This document shows positions 27,206 through 36,665 of a DNA stretch of 64,000 nt, piece by piece (positions within the stretch are counted from its first letter, which is position 1; each line of letters starts with the position of its first letter). The position numbers and the translations under genes were made by a program. Below the pieces are notes generated by a model. The model saw only the letters and a program-made list of their open reading frames with translations, was not told the DNA's origin and searched no databases. The DNA is from Brevundimonas diminuta ATCC 11568 (lineage in GTDB: Bacteria > Pseudomonadota > Alphaproteobacteria > Caulobacterales > Caulobacteraceae): contig NZ_GL883086.1 of NCBI RefSeq assembly GCF_000204035.1, forward strand, positions 632,415 through 696,414, written 5' to 3'.

Positions 27206-28612
27206 ATGCGTAATACTGGTGCTGATATTCTGGTCGTTGACGACGAAGCGGACATCCGCGAACTGGTCTCGGGCCTGCTTGAGGACGAGGGCCATTCGGT
27301 CCGCACGGCTGCCAATTCGGACGAGGCGCTGGCCGCCATCCGGGCGCGCAAGCCGTCCCTGGCGGTGCTCGACATCTGGATGCAGGGCGGCGGCCTGGAC
27401 GGGCTGGAACTGCTCGATGTCGTGCGCGAGCTGGATCAAGACCTGCCGGTCGTCATGATCTCGGGCCACGGCAACATCGAAACCGCCGTCAGCGCCCTGA
27501 AGCGCGGCGCCTATGACTTCATCGAAAAGCCGTTCAAGTCCGACCGGCTGGTCGTGGTGGTGGAGCGTGCCCTGGAGGCGGCCGCCCTGAAGCGTGAAAA
27601 CCGACGCCTGCGCGCCCAGACGCTGACGCCCAGCGGATTGATCGGCAAGTCCGTCGCCGCTCAGACTCTGCGCAGCACCATTTCCAAGGTCGCGCCGGCC
27701 AACAGCCGCATCCTGATCTCAGGCCCGCCGGGTTCCGGCAAGGAACTGGCGGCGCGCCAAATTCATGAGGCGAGCCCGCGCGCTAAAGCCGAGTTCGTCG
27801 CCATTTCCGCCGCCGGGATGGCGCCCGAACGCCTGGATGTCGAACTGTTCGGGGAGGAAGGCGTCGATGGTCGGCCGCGCAAGATCGGTGTCTTCGAACA
27901 AGCTCATAACGGCACCCTGTTTCTAGATGACGTGGCTGACATGCCGCGCGAAAGCCAGAGCCGCATCCTGCGCGTCCTGGTCGAGCAACGCTTCCGTCGG
28001 GTCGGCGGCGAACAGGACGTTCAGGTCGATGTGCGGGTCATCAGCTCGACCTCGCGCGATCTGCGCATCGAGATCGGCGAGGGGCGCTTCCGCGAAGATC
28101 TCTTCCACCGCCTGAACGTGGTGCCGATCCGGGTGCCGCCGCTGTCGGAGCGTCGCGAGGATATCGCCGAGTTGGTAGAGTATTTCGTGGAGAGCCTTTC
28201 GGCCTCTCAAGGGCTGCCGCATCGACGGATTGCCGACGACGCCCTGGCTGTGCTTCAAGTCCATCCCTGGCCGGGCAATGTGCGCCAGTTGCGCAACAAC
28301 ATCGAACGCCTGCTGATCCTGGCGACCGGCGGTCCGGACGAACCGATCACGGCGGACATGCTGCCGCAGGAGGTGGCGTCGTCCGCCAGCCCGACATCCT
28401 TGGGCGCCGACCGGATCATCGCCCTGCCGTTGCGTGAGGCGCGCGAAGTGTTCGAGCGGGAGTATCTGTCGGCTCAGATCATGCGTTTCGGCGGAAATAT
28501 CTCGCGTACGGCCGCCTTCATCGGCATGGAAAGATCTGCGTTGCATCGCAAGCTTAAGTCGCTGGGCGTGTCGCCCGCACGCGGCGGAGACGAAGAAGGA
28601 GAGGGCGCCTGA
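27206..28612 (+). CDS. ntrX: NtrC-family response regulator NtrX, without the sigma-54 contact loop
   Basis: The 468-residue regulator has a receiver domain (Asp56 in AVLDIWMQGGGLDG), an AAA+ domain with Walker A GPPGSGKELAARQ (about residues 171-183), and a Fis-type helix-turn-helix (GGNISRTAAFIGMERS, near 430). The GAFTGA loop used to contact sigma-54 is missing: the segment after ELFGEEG reads VDGRPRKIGVFEQA. Absence of this loop is known for alphaproteobacterial NtrX and implies regulation independent of sigma-54. Its stop overlaps the next start as TGATG. Confidence 0.94.
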   Translation: MRNTGADILVVDDEADIRELVSGLLEDEGHSVRTAANSDEALAAIRARKPSLAVLDIWMQGGGLDGLELLDVVRELDQDLPVVMISGHGNIETAVSALKRGAYDFIEKPFKSDRLVVVVERALEAAALKRENRRLRAQTLTPSGLIGKSVAAQTLRSTISKVAPANSRILISGPPGSGKELAARQIHEASPRAKAEFVAISAAGMAPERLDVELFGEEGVDGRPRKIGVFEQAHNGTLFLDDVADMPRESQSRILRVLVEQRFRRVGGEQDVQVDVRVISSTSRDLRIEIGEGRFREDLFHRLNVVPIRVPPLSERREDIAELVEYFVESLSASQGLPHRRIADDALAVLQVHPWPGNVRQLRNNIERLLILATGGPDEPITADMLPQEVASSASPTSLGADRIIALPLREAREVFEREYLSAQIMRFGGNISRTAAFIGMERSALHRKLKSLGVSPARGGDEEGEGA

Positions 28613-29472
28613 TGTCCAGGGTCGCCTATGTAAACGGCATCTATCAGCCGCACGGTCAGGCCGTGGTCCATATCGAGGATCGCGGGTTTCAGTTCGCCGA
28701 CGGCGTCTATGAGGTCTGGTCGGTCTTCGACGGCAAGCTGGCGGACTATCAGGGCCATCTGAGCCGCTTGGCCTGCAGCCTGACTGAACTGCGGATCGAC
28801 ATTCCCATGTCGGCCGAGGCTCTGGGCATCGTGCTGCGTGAGACGATCCGCCGGAACCGGGTGCGCAACGGCATCGTCTACATCCAGATCACGCGCGGCA
28901 CCGCGCCGCGCGACCACGCCTTCCCCAAGGACGTGGCGCCCAGCGTCATCATCACCGCCAAGTCGATCGACCTGAAGAAAGGCGAGGCTCTGGCCGCCAA
29001 GGGCGCAGCCGGCGTCACGCATCCGGACATGCGCTGGGGCCGTTGCGACATCAAAACTGTGGGCTTGCTGCCCAACGCCCTAGCCAAGCAGGCGGCGCGC
29101 GAGCACGGCGCTTATGAGGCCATCCTATTCGATGAAATGGGCATGGTGACCGAGGGCTCCTCGACTAACGCCTGGATCATCGATGAGAACGGCAAGCTGC
29201 GGACCCGCGACACGCAGGCCAACATCCTGCGCGGCATCACACGCGCGGCGATCCTGAAGCTGGTCGAAGCCGAGGGGATCGAGCTGGAAGAGCGCGCCTT
29301 CAGCGTCGAGGAAGCCAAGCGCGCCCGCGAAGTCTTCGTCACGGCGGCCAGCTCCTTCGTCATGCCGATCACATCGCTGGACGGAACCCGCATCGGCGAC
29401 GGCAAACCCGGCCTGGTGGCGACCCGCCTGCGCGAGATTTATCTGGAACAGGCGCGCCGCGAAGCCATTTAA
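28612..29472 (+). CDS. Class IV PLP aminotransferase, probably D-amino-acid transaminase
   Basis: The 286-residue protein is of the BCAT/D-AAT fold type IV. Features include FQFADGVYEVWSVFDG near residue 23, the PLP lysine in RCDIKTVGLLPN (about residue 147) and EGSSTNAWIID near 180, which favour D-amino-acid transaminase over IlvE. It would interconvert D-alanine, D-glutamate and keto acids for peptidoglycan. The position between ntrX and hfq is conserved in related genomes. Branched-chain or aminodeoxychorismate activity cannot be fully excluded. Confidence 0.88.
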   Translation: MSRVAYVNGIYQPHGQAVVHIEDRGFQFADGVYEVWSVFDGKLADYQGHLSRLACSLTELRIDIPMSAEALGIVLRETIRRNRVRNGIVYIQITRGTAPRDHAFPKDVAPSVIITAKSIDLKKGEALAAKGAAGVTHPDMRWGRCDIKTVGLLPNALAKQAAREHGAYEAILFDEMGMVTEGSSTNAWIIDENGKLRTRDTQANILRGITRAAILKLVEAEGIELEERAFSVEEAKRAREVFVTAASSFVMPITSLDGTRIGDGKPGLVATRLREIYLEQARREAI

Positions 29473-29583
29473 GGCGTTGCCGCATCGGCGGGGGCGTGGC
29501 TAAGGTCGCGGATGCGGGCGACGCGCCCGCGTCGCGGCCATTCCGCCGCCGATTAAAAAGACCAAGAACAGGATCAACCTGCC

Positions 29584-29829
29584 ATGTCGCAAGACAAACG
29601 ACAGAACCTCCAGGACACCTTCCTGAACAGCGTCCGCAAGACGAAGACGCCGCTGACCATCTTCCTGGTGAACGGCGTCAAGCTTCAGGGTATCGTCACC
29701 TGGTTCGACAACTTCTGTGTGCTGCTGCGTCGCGATGGCCAATCGCAGCTGGTCTACAAGCACGCCATCTCGACCATCATGCCGTCCGCGCCCGTGCAGC
29801 TGTACGAGCCCGACGCCGAAGAAGACTGA
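29584..29829 (+). CDS. hfq: RNA chaperone Hfq
   Basis: The 81-residue Sm-like protein forms hexameric rings that pair small RNAs with mRNAs. The Sm1 region [19 protein letters not shown] and Sm2 signature YKHAISTI (shown in part) are intact, and the conserved Gln and Tyr/Lys of the proximal face are present. It has a 111-bp upstream region with an AT-rich stretch just before the AGGATC ribosome-binding site, so it may have its own promoter. hflX follows immediately. Confidence 0.97.
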   Translation: MSQDKRQNLQDTFLNSVRKTKTPLTIFLVNGVKLQGIVTWFDNFCVLLRRDGQSQLVYKHAISTIMPSAPVQLYEPDAEED

Positions 29830-31143
29830 TTGACCTCCAAACTCATTGACCACGCCGTCCCGCTGATCCGGGCCGTCGTCATTCACCCCGACCGACGCGC
29901 CGACAATGCGCGCCACGCGACCGAACGCCTGGAAGAGGCCGTGGGCCTGGCCCAGGCGCTGGACCTCGACGTGCGGGCGCAGGAGATCGTGCGTCTGCGC
30001 TCCGTCACGCCCGCCACCCTGATCGGGCGGGGTAAGCTGGAAGAGATTTCGGCGCTGATTTTGGCCGCCGATGCCGAAGCGGTCGTCGTCGACGATCAGC
30101 TGACGCCGGTGCAGCAGCGTAACCTGGAACGTTTCTGGGACATCAAGGTCATCGACCGCACCGGTCTGATCCTGGAGATCTTCGGCCGGCGCGCGCGCAC
30201 CCGCGAAGGGCGTCTGCAGGTCGAGTTGGCGCGTCTGGAATACGAACGCTCTCGCCTGGTCCGCACCTGGACCCACCTGGAGCGCCAGCGCGGCGGCACC
30301 GGCGGCACGGGCGGTCCCGGCGAAACCCAGATCGAGCTGGACAGGCGGATGATCGCCGACCGCATCGTTCGCCTGAAGGCGGAACTGGAAGAGGTGCGTC
30401 GTACGCGCGGCCTGCACCGCAAGGCGCGCAAACAGGTTCCATTCCCGTCGGTCGCCCTGGTCGGCTACACCAATGCGGGCAAGTCGACGCTGTTCAACCG
30501 GCTGACCGGGGCCGAGGTGATGGCCAAGGATCTGCTGTTCGCCACCCTGGACACCACCCAGCGCACCATCCGTCTGCCGCAGGGACGTCCCGCCATCATC
30601 GCCGACACCGTGGGCTTCGTCTCGGACCTGCCGCACGAACTGGTCGAGAGCTTCCGCGCCACCCTGGAAGAGGTCGGCGAGGCTGATCTGATCCTGCACG
30701 TGCGCGACATCGCCTCGCCCGACAGCTCCGCCCAGGCCAAGGATGTCGAGGCGGTGCTGGAACAGATTCCGACGCCCGAGGGCAAGACGCGCCGCATCCT
30801 TGAAGTCTGGAACAAGATCGACCTGCTGGAGCCCGAAACCCGCGAAGCCGTGGTCGGCCAGGCCGAACGCCTGGCGCGCGAAGGACAAGCCGTGGCCGTC
30901 TCCGCCTGGACCGGCGAGGGAATCGAGACCCTGCGCGAGATCATCGCGGGCCTGATCGACGATGATCCGGAAACCCACCTGACGGTCGAGCCGCATCGCG
31001 GCGACCTGCTGGCCTGGCTCTACGCCAACGGCCGGGTGACGGGGCGCGAGACGGACGATGAGGGCCGGGTCCACCTGACGGTCCGCCTCCATCCCGCCGC
31101 GCTGGGGCGGCTTGAACGGCTGTATCCGGACGTAATCGACTGA
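29830..31143 (+). CDS. hflX: Ribosome-associated GTPase HflX
   Basis: The 437-residue protein has the HflX N-terminal domain, a glycine-rich linker (RGGTGGTGGPGETQIE, about residues 155-170) and a G domain with P-loop VGYTNAGKSTLFNRL (about 215-229), DTVGFVSDLP as G3 and NKID as G4. HflX splits stalled 70S or 100S ribosomes under stress. I place the start at the TTG directly after the hfq stop, with GAAGAAG upstream inside hfq; no ATG nearby fits better. The hfq-hflX pair is conserved. Confidence 0.94.
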   Translation: MTSKLIDHAVPLIRAVVIHPDRRADNARHATERLEEAVGLAQALDLDVRAQEIVRLRSVTPATLIGRGKLEEISALILAADAEAVVVDDQLTPVQQRNLERFWDIKVIDRTGLILEIFGRRARTREGRLQVELARLEYERSRLVRTWTHLERQRGGTGGTGGPGETQIELDRRMIADRIVRLKAELEEVRRTRGLHRKARKQVPFPSVALVGYTNAGKSTLFNRLTGAEVMAKDLLFATLDTTQRTIRLPQGRPAIIADTVGFVSDLPHELVESFRATLEEVGEADLILHVRDIASPDSSAQAKDVEAVLEQIPTPEGKTRRILEVWNKIDLLEPETREAVVGQAERLAREGQAVAVSAWTGEGIETLREIIAGLIDDDPETHLTVEPHRGDLLAWLYANGRVTGRETDDEGRVHLTVRLHPAALGRLERLYPDVID

Positions 31144-31150
31144 TCCTGTC

Positions 31151-32779
31151 ATGCACCTGATCGAGACCATCCTCTTCCTGCTGCTGGCCGTTGTGCTGTC
31201 GGGATGGGTGGCTCGCATCACGCGCATCGCCCTGCCGCTGGTGCAGATCGCCCTGGGGGCGGGGGTGGTGCTGATCACGGGGCAGTCGGTTGATCTGAAG
31301 CCGGATGTCTTCTTCCTGCTGTTTCTGCCGCCCCTGCTGTTCGTGGACGGCTGGCGCATCCCCAAGGAAGCCCTGTTTCGGGACAAGGTGGTGATCCTGG
31401 AGCTGGCGCTGGGGCTGGTGGTCTTCACCGTCGTCGGCCTGGGCTTCCTGATCCACTGGATGATCCCGGCCATGCCGCTGGCCGTAGCCTTCGCCTTGGC
31501 GGCGATCCTGTCGCCTACGGACCCGATTGCGGTGCAGGCCATCGCCGGGCGCGCGCCGATCCCCAAGCGGCTGATGCACATACTGGAAGGCGAGTCACTG
31601 CTGAATGATGCGACGGGCCTGACCTGCATGCGGATCGCCGTTATTGCGGCGACGACCGGCGCCTTTTCCCTGAGCAGCGCTTTCGGAACCTTCGCCTGGC
31701 TGGCGCTGGCGGGCGTGGCGGTGGGCATCGCCGTCACTTTGGCCATCGGCCTGGTGAAGGCCTTCATCAGCCGCCGCTGGGGCGAGGACGTCGGCGGCCA
31801 GATCCTGATCAGTCTCCTGATGCCGTTCGCGGCCTATCTGGCGGCGGAAGCCGTCCACGCCTCGGGCATTCTGGCGGCGGTGGCCGCCGGCGTGACCATG
31901 AGCTTCACCGAGCGCCAGGGTTCAGCGCTGGCCGCCACGCGTATCCGCCGCGCCGTGGTCTGGGATACGGTGCAGTTCGTCGCCAACGGCCTGATCTTCG
32001 TCATCCTGGGCGAGCAGATGCCGTCCATCATGGCCCGCGCGGCGGAGGTGATCCGGACCACCCAGCATAGCGAGGTCTGGTGGCTGGCCGTCTATGTCTT
32101 GGCGATCGTCGCCGCTCTCGCCGTATTGCGTTTTGTCTGGGTGTGGACATCGCTGAAGCTGACCCTGTTTCGCCGCAAGGGCCGCAGCGCGCCGCCCAAG
32201 GTCGGCTTGAGGCTGGTGGCGGTCATGTCGCTGGCCGGGGTGCGCGGCGCGATCACCCTGGCGGGCATATTGACGCTGCCCTTCTATCTGGCGGACGGCT
32301 CGGCCATGCCGGCGCGGAATCTGGCGATCTTCCTGGCGGCGGGAGTGATCATCGTCTCCCTGGTGCTGGCGACAGTCGCCTTGCCGCGTCTGCTGAAGGG
32401 CGTGCAGCTTCCGCCCGAGGACGATCATCAAGCCGAAGAAAGCCGGTCCCGCGTCGCCGCCGCCTGGGCCGCCATTCGCGCTATCGAGGACGCTCAGCAC
32501 GCCATGGCCGAGGGCAAGCTTGACCCTGACTTCTACGCCGAGACGGCGACACGGGTGATGGAAGTCTATCGCCACCGCATCGACATGCGGGCCAACATGG
32601 AGGCTGACGCCGTTGTCCAGGCCCGCCGCGCCGATGAGATCGAACGCCGTCTCCGCCTGATCGGTCTTGTCGCTGAACGTGAGGAACTGGTGCGCCTGGG
32701 TCGCCAGCGGCTGATCGATGAAGAGACAGCGCGCAAGCTGATCCGCGAGATCGACCTGCAGGAACTGCGCTACGTCTGA
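31151..32779 (+). CDS. CPA1-family Na+/H+ antiporter
   Basis: The 542-residue membrane protein has about twelve helices followed by a cytosolic C-terminal region of about 120 residues rich in charged helices. The motifs LSPTDPIAVQAIAG (about residues 117-130) and EGESLLNDATGL (about 146-157) are the ion-binding signatures of bacterial NhaP/YjcE-like antiporters. It begins eight bases after hflX and is probably cotranscribed. Its last ten bases overlap the end of the convergent gene at 32770, an unusual arrangement. Confidence 0.9.
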   Translation: MHLIETILFLLLAVVLSGWVARITRIALPLVQIALGAGVVLITGQSVDLKPDVFFLLFLPPLLFVDGWRIPKEALFRDKVVILELALGLVVFTVVGLGFLIHWMIPAMPLAVAFALAAILSPTDPIAVQAIAGRAPIPKRLMHILEGESLLNDATGLTCMRIAVIAATTGAFSLSSAFGTFAWLALAGVAVGIAVTLAIGLVKAFISRRWGEDVGGQILISLLMPFAAYLAAEAVHASGILAAVAAGVTMSFTERQGSALAATRIRRAVVWDTVQFVANGLIFVILGEQMPSIMARAAEVIRTTQHSEVWWLAVYVLAIVAALAVLRFVWVWTSLKLTLFRRKGRSAPPKVGLRLVAVMSLAGVRGAITLAGILTLPFYLADGSAMPARNLAIFLAAGVIIVSLVLATVALPRLLKGVQLPPEDDHQAEESRSRVAAAWAAIRAIEDAQHAMAEGKLDPDFYAETATRVMEVYRHRIDMRANMEADAVVQARRADEIERRLRLIGLVAEREELVRLGRQRLIDEETARKLIREIDLQELRYV

Positions 32780-33513
32780 AGAACTGGAGTAGCCGCTTCT
32801 ATCGCTCGCCGCTTGGATTCCTCAAGCCGGTTGAGAGCCTCGATAGTTTCCTCGGAAAGAGGTGTTTCGCAACGCCTCACGACGTGCGCAATTGCTGATC
32901 CAAAGTCCAGGCAGGCAACCAGCCCTCGAAGGACCTCATGCGCGTCTGCCGAATGCAACCCAATGAAAGTGACTTCGGTCTGGTTGTCTTGGTCATTGAC
33001 GCGGGCATTCAGAAACACTGCACGAGGATTTGGATGCCCACCGAACGAGATAGATTGCTCATAAGCTTCGTAGACAAAATCGGCGCTTCCATCGTGTTCA
33101 GCATTAAGCGTTTTAGCGACATCCTTGACTGCGCTACCGAATTTTTGTCGGCACAGCTTAAGGTGATCGGCGCTCTGATCGCGGTCCTGCCATATTGCTT
33201 CAAGATCCTGATTGTTCCAGGCGAGATGTGCATAGCAAGCTGATTCGAGTGCCGTGCGCTGGACGGAAAAAATCGCGCTTGAGTGTCCGCTAAGAGCCAC
33301 TCGGACACCTGCGAGGAAGAGCATGTAGGAGTTCATGGCTAGAAGAACAGGAATGGGTCTGTTCTTTGGCAGCCGTGCCCAGCCGTCCTGTGCTAGGAAA
33401 TCCGTCAGCTCTGAAAGGCAGTCGACAAGAGGGCCTGATTTTTCTAAGAGTTCTTGGGTAGTCTCATCGGCACTTTTTAGATACGTGCGAAGTTCATTGG
33501 CTGCCGTGGTCAT
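32770..33513 (-). CDS. Hypothetical protein of atypical composition, function unknown
   Basis: The 247-residue product has no signal peptide and no clear motif I can name. The central segment (SSAIFSVQRTALESACYAHLAWNN, shown in part; about residues 79-100) recalls the helical cores of DUF5677-like proteins seen in phage-defence and island contexts, but this is weak. The gene is visibly less GC-rich than its neighbours and uses codons such as TTA, AGC and ATA they avoid. Its start overlaps mazG by four bases and its end runs into the antiporter by ten, suggesting recent insertion at an operon end. Confidence 0.7.
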   Translation of the reverse strand: MTTAANELRTYLKSADETTQELLEKSGPLVDCLSELTDFLAQDGWARLPKNRPIPVLLAMNSYMLFLAGVRVALSGHSSAIFSVQRTALESACYAHLAWNNQDLEAIWQDRDQSADHLKLCRQKFGSAVKDVAKTLNAEHDGSADFVYEAYEQSISFGGHPNPRAVFLNARVNDQDNQTEVTFIGLHSADAHEVLRGLVACLDFGSAIAHVVRRCETPLSEETIEALNRLEESKRRAIEAATPVLQT

Positions 33514-34298
33514 GCTTTCTCCACCGCCTTGGCTGCGTCCCAGAGGGCGTCCATTTCGGCCAGGTTTGACTGTTCCGGCGTGCGGCCGTCCTTCTTCAGT
33601 TCGGCCTCGATGAATTCGAAACGGCGCACGAATTTGGCGTTGGCGGCGCGCAGGGCGTCTTCCGGTTCGACCTCCAGCTTGCGGGCCAGATTGGCGACGA
33701 CGAACAGCAGGTCTCCCAACTCATCGCGGGCCTTCTCCTTGTCGCCGGCGGCGATCTCGACGCGCAGCTCCTCGACCTCTTCGGCCAGCTTGTCGAAGAC
33801 CTCGTCGGTCGAGGGCCAGTCGAAGCCGACGCGGCCTGCGCGCTTGGTCAGCTTGGCGGCGCGGGTCAGGGCGGGCAGGCCGACCGGCACGTCGTCCAGC
33901 ACGCCATGCTGTTCCTTGGCCTTGCGCTCGGCGGCCTTGATATCTTCCCAGCGCGCCTTCTGGGCCGGGCCGCTGGCCTTGGCGGCCTCGTCGCCAAAGA
34001 CGTGCGGGTGGCGGCGAACCAGCTTGTCCGCCATGGCCTCGGCCACGTCCTCCAGCCGGAAATGCCCGGCCTCTTCAGCCATGCGCGAGTGGAAGACCAC
34101 CTGGAACAGCAGATCGCCCAGTTCGACCCTCAGCTCGTCCATGTCGCCGCGCTCGATGGCGTCGGCGACCTCATAGGCTTCCTCAATCGTATAGGGAGCG
34201 ATCGTCTGGAAGGTCTGCTCCACGTCCCAGGGACAGCCGCCGTTCGGATCGCGCAGGCGAACCATGATGTCCTTCAGGCGGTCGACGGGGTGGGTCAT
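33510..34298 (-). CDS. mazG: Nucleoside triphosphate pyrophosphohydrolase MazG
   Basis: The 262-residue protein has two tandem MazG helical domains. The first carries CPWDVEQTFQTIAPYTIEEAYEV and ELGDLLFQVVFH (shown in parts; about residues 22-85), with the acidic metal-binding residues. The second repeats EEVEELRVEI and DELGDLLFVVANLARK (about 170-205). It hydrolyses NTPs to NMP and pyrophosphate, cleaning abnormal nucleotides and, in E. coli, lowering ppGpp. It starts right after the MFS stop. Confidence 0.95.
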   Translation of the reverse strand: MTHPVDRLKDIMVRLRDPNGGCPWDVEQTFQTIAPYTIEEAYEVADAIERGDMDELRVELGDLLFQVVFHSRMAEEAGHFRLEDVAEAMADKLVRRHPHVFGDEAAKASGPAQKARWEDIKAAERKAKEQHGVLDDVPVGLPALTRAAKLTKRAGRVGFDWPSTDEVFDKLAEEVEELRVEIAAGDKEKARDELGDLLFVVANLARKLEVEPEDALRAANAKFVRRFEFIEAELKKDGRTPEQSNLAEMDALWDAAKAVEKA

Positions 34299-35684
34299 TC
34301 AGGCGTGTCCGGCGTCTCTTTGCGCCAGGGCGGCGCGGATTTCGTCATGCCGCTGCGGCGTCAGGGGATAGCCCTTCAGCACCCAGGCGGTGGCCGCCAA
34401 TAGCAGGCCCGGCACGGCGATGAACAGGATCTGCAGGACCAGCAGCGAGAACTCGCTGTTCCCCTCTGGCCCCGGCAGGGCCTTGAACCCCACCAGCGGC
34501 AGGATGGCGTAGGGGATCAGGGCGAAGACGTGACCCATCTTGGTCGTGGCCGACAGGATGGAGAACATCAGGCCGGTGCGGTCCACGCCCGTCTCCAGCC
34601 GCACCTCGTCGCCGGCGTCCGCCATCATGGCGCGCAACAGGAACAAGCCCGCCGCATAGGGCAGGCCGGCGATGAACATGGCGATCGCCGTCAGGGCGAA
34701 GTTGCCGCCGGGAACCAGGGTCGCGCCGACGTAGAAGACGGCGAAGATCAGGCTGGCCACGGCCAGGGCGCGATCCTTGCCGATCTTGGTCGCCAGCCAG
34801 GCCCAGATGGGCGCCCCCACCAGGCCGGCCATGAAGTAGATCAGCATGAACAGCGACGCCTGGGTGTGGTCGTAGCCCTTGATCTGACCGAAGAAGAAGA
34901 ACAGCAGCGACCCGGTGATGCCCGGCGCGATGCCCAGCAACAGGTCGGCGATCAGCAGCTTGCGCACCGTCTTCATCTTGAACAGGGCCAGGTAGGCGCT
35001 CGGCCCGCCGTGCGGTGCGGCGCCCGCGTTGACCGGCTCAGGGACGGCGACCATGGCCAGGCCGATGGTCAGCGGCAGGGCGATGATGATGGCCCAGCCC
35101 ATGATGCGAACGCCGTCGACGTAGTTTCCCAGGCCCGTCTTCACCACGATGGTCGGCAGGATCAGGATCAGGATCACGCCGATGATGTTGAACACCTGCC
35201 ACCAGCCGTAGACGCGACTGCGCTGGTCGTACTGCGGCGCCAGCACGGCGGCCCAGCCCAACTGGCCCAGGGTTCCCATCGAAAAGCCGAGGTAGAGCAC
35301 CAGCAGCCAGGCGAACAGATAGACCGGCCCGGCGCCCGGCTGGACCGTCACGAACATCATCAGCGCCGCCAGCATCAGGATCGGCGTCGCCACCGCCATC
35401 CACGGGCGATAGCGGCCCAGACGCGTGCGCGTCTTGTCCATGCCCCAGCCGATGAAGGGGTCGAACACGATGTCGATCAGCCGCACGGCCATGAAGACGG
35501 CGGCCACCATGCCCATCTCCATGCCGACATGGGTGGCGTAGAATTCCGGCAGAGTCACCGGCAGGGCCACGCCGAAGGCCGCCAGCGGCAGACACGGGCC
35601 TGAGAAGGCGGCCAGGATGGCGTTGGATCGGCGCGGCGCGTCGGGCGCGGCGATGGCGGGCGAAGGCGCGGCGGTTGCGGTCAT
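34299..35684 (-). CDS. MFS transporter of the GPH (MelB-like) family
   Basis: A 461-residue twelve-helix transporter. The DIVFDPFIGWGMDKTRTRLGRYRPW region (shown in part; about residues 70-95) is the hallmark of the glycoside-pentoside-hexuronide:cation symporters, with the conserved aspartates that bind the coupling cation in MelB. The substrate is unknown, and in Caulobacterales such proteins often sit with glycosidase genes, none of which is present here. It is first in a unit with mazG, one base apart. Confidence 0.88.
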   Translation of the reverse strand: MTATAAPSPAIAAPDAPRRSNAILAAFSGPCLPLAAFGVALPVTLPEFYATHVGMEMGMVAAVFMAVRLIDIVFDPFIGWGMDKTRTRLGRYRPWMAVATPILMLAALMMFVTVQPGAGPVYLFAWLLVLYLGFSMGTLGQLGWAAVLAPQYDQRSRVYGWWQVFNIIGVILILILPTIVVKTGLGNYVDGVRIMGWAIIIALPLTIGLAMVAVPEPVNAGAAPHGGPSAYLALFKMKTVRKLLIADLLLGIAPGITGSLLFFFFGQIKGYDHTQASLFMLIYFMAGLVGAPIWAWLATKIGKDRALAVASLIFAVFYVGATLVPGGNFALTAIAMFIAGLPYAAGLFLLRAMMADAGDEVRLETGVDRTGLMFSILSATTKMGHVFALIPYAILPLVGFKALPGPEGNSEFSLLVLQILFIAVPGLLLAATAWVLKGYPLTPQRHDEIRAALAQRDAGHA

Positions 35685-35804
35685 ACGGTCACGGCCCGAT
35701 CGCGGCGCGAGTCGGCCGCAACCGTCACCATGCAGGTTTTCGACGCAGGCGCGAAGACTGTGCAGGGGCTTGCGGCGACTCTCATCCTGAGGCCTGCTGC
35801 GGCC

Positions 35805-36665
35805 ATGTGGAAAGCGTCCGCCTCTCTCTTCGCCGCCCTGACCGTCGCCGCCTTAGCCGGGCAGGCGCGCGCCGAGGCGCCCGAACCGATTCCGACGGCG
35901 CAAATCTGCGACCGGACGCCCGGCGCATGGGACGACACGGCCGAGGCGAACGCCATATCGCTCTATGCCTTGGAGTGGACGCCGTTCGGGCCTTCGGAAC
36001 TGGGTTGGGAAGCCTATGTGCCGCTGATGCAGCAAGAGGTCGGCTCGCCCTGCGATCCGACGTCAGCGGGTTTCGCCGAGGCCCTGGCGACGTTTCAGGC
36101 GCGCTATGGCCTGGCCGCCAGCGGACGGTTCGACCAAGCGACTTTCCAGGTGTTGCGCGGGCTGTGGCAAGAGCGACGGCCCTTCGTCATGGCGCGGGTG
36201 AGGGGCGAATGCCCCGATCCGCCGCCCGTCGGCGACCTGGCCTATCTGACCACAGGCGAAGAACACGCCGAACGCCTGACGCGGCTGCTGCGCCGCGACG
36301 TACTGGACGCCTATCGCGCCATGGCGGCGGCCGCTCGCGCCGAGGTTCCTGAGATGGCTGCAGAACCGGAGCTGTTGCGCGTCTTCTCCTCCTTCCGCGA
36401 TCCTGAGGCTGATGCAGCGCGATGCGCCCGCGACGGCAATTGTGACGGCCTGCGTCGCGCCGCCTGCTCGCCGCACCGCACCGGCACGGCCGTCGACCTA
36501 TATGTCGGCCACCTGCAAGGCATGGGGGTCGATTCCACCGACGTTCACAGCCGTCGCCATATGAGCCAGACCCCGACCTATCGCTGGCTGGTCAAGAACG
36601 CCGGGCGGTTCGGCTTCGTGCCCTACGTCTATGAGCCCTGGCATTGGGAATGGGTTGGGCGATGA
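35805..36665 (+). CDS. VanY-type D-alanyl-D-alanine carboxypeptidase (peptidase M15B), exported
   Basis: I start at the ATG preceded by GAGG, giving 286 residues with signal peptide MWKASASLFAALTVAALA; an ATG 75 bp upstream is less likely. A peptidoglycan-binding-like helical repeat (FAEALATFQARYGLAASG) occupies about residues 85-120. The M15 zinc site is seen in SPHRTGTAVDLYVG (His and Asp ligands) and EPWHWEWVG at the C-terminus (third His and catalytic Glu region). It would trim stem peptides in the periplasm. Its TGA overlaps the start of a small HExxH protein. Confidence 0.88.
   Translation: MWKASASLFAALTVAALAGQARAEAPEPIPTAQICDRTPGAWDDTAEANAISLYALEWTPFGPSELGWEAYVPLMQQEVGSPCDPTSAGFAEALATFQARYGLAASGRFDQATFQVLRGLWQERRPFVMARVRGECPDPPPVGDLAYLTTGEEHAERLTRLLRRDVLDAYRAMAAAARAEVPEMAAEPELLRVFSSFRDPEADAARCARDGNCDGLRRAACSPHRTGTAVDLYVGHLQGMGVDSTDVHSRRHMSQTPTYRWLVKNAGRFGFVPYVYEPWHWEWVGR

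Noticed and set aside
28550-28560. Further CTTAAG word inside ntrX as a third regulator box
   Set aside because: It is a single unit within a coding region, without the 11-bp repeat.
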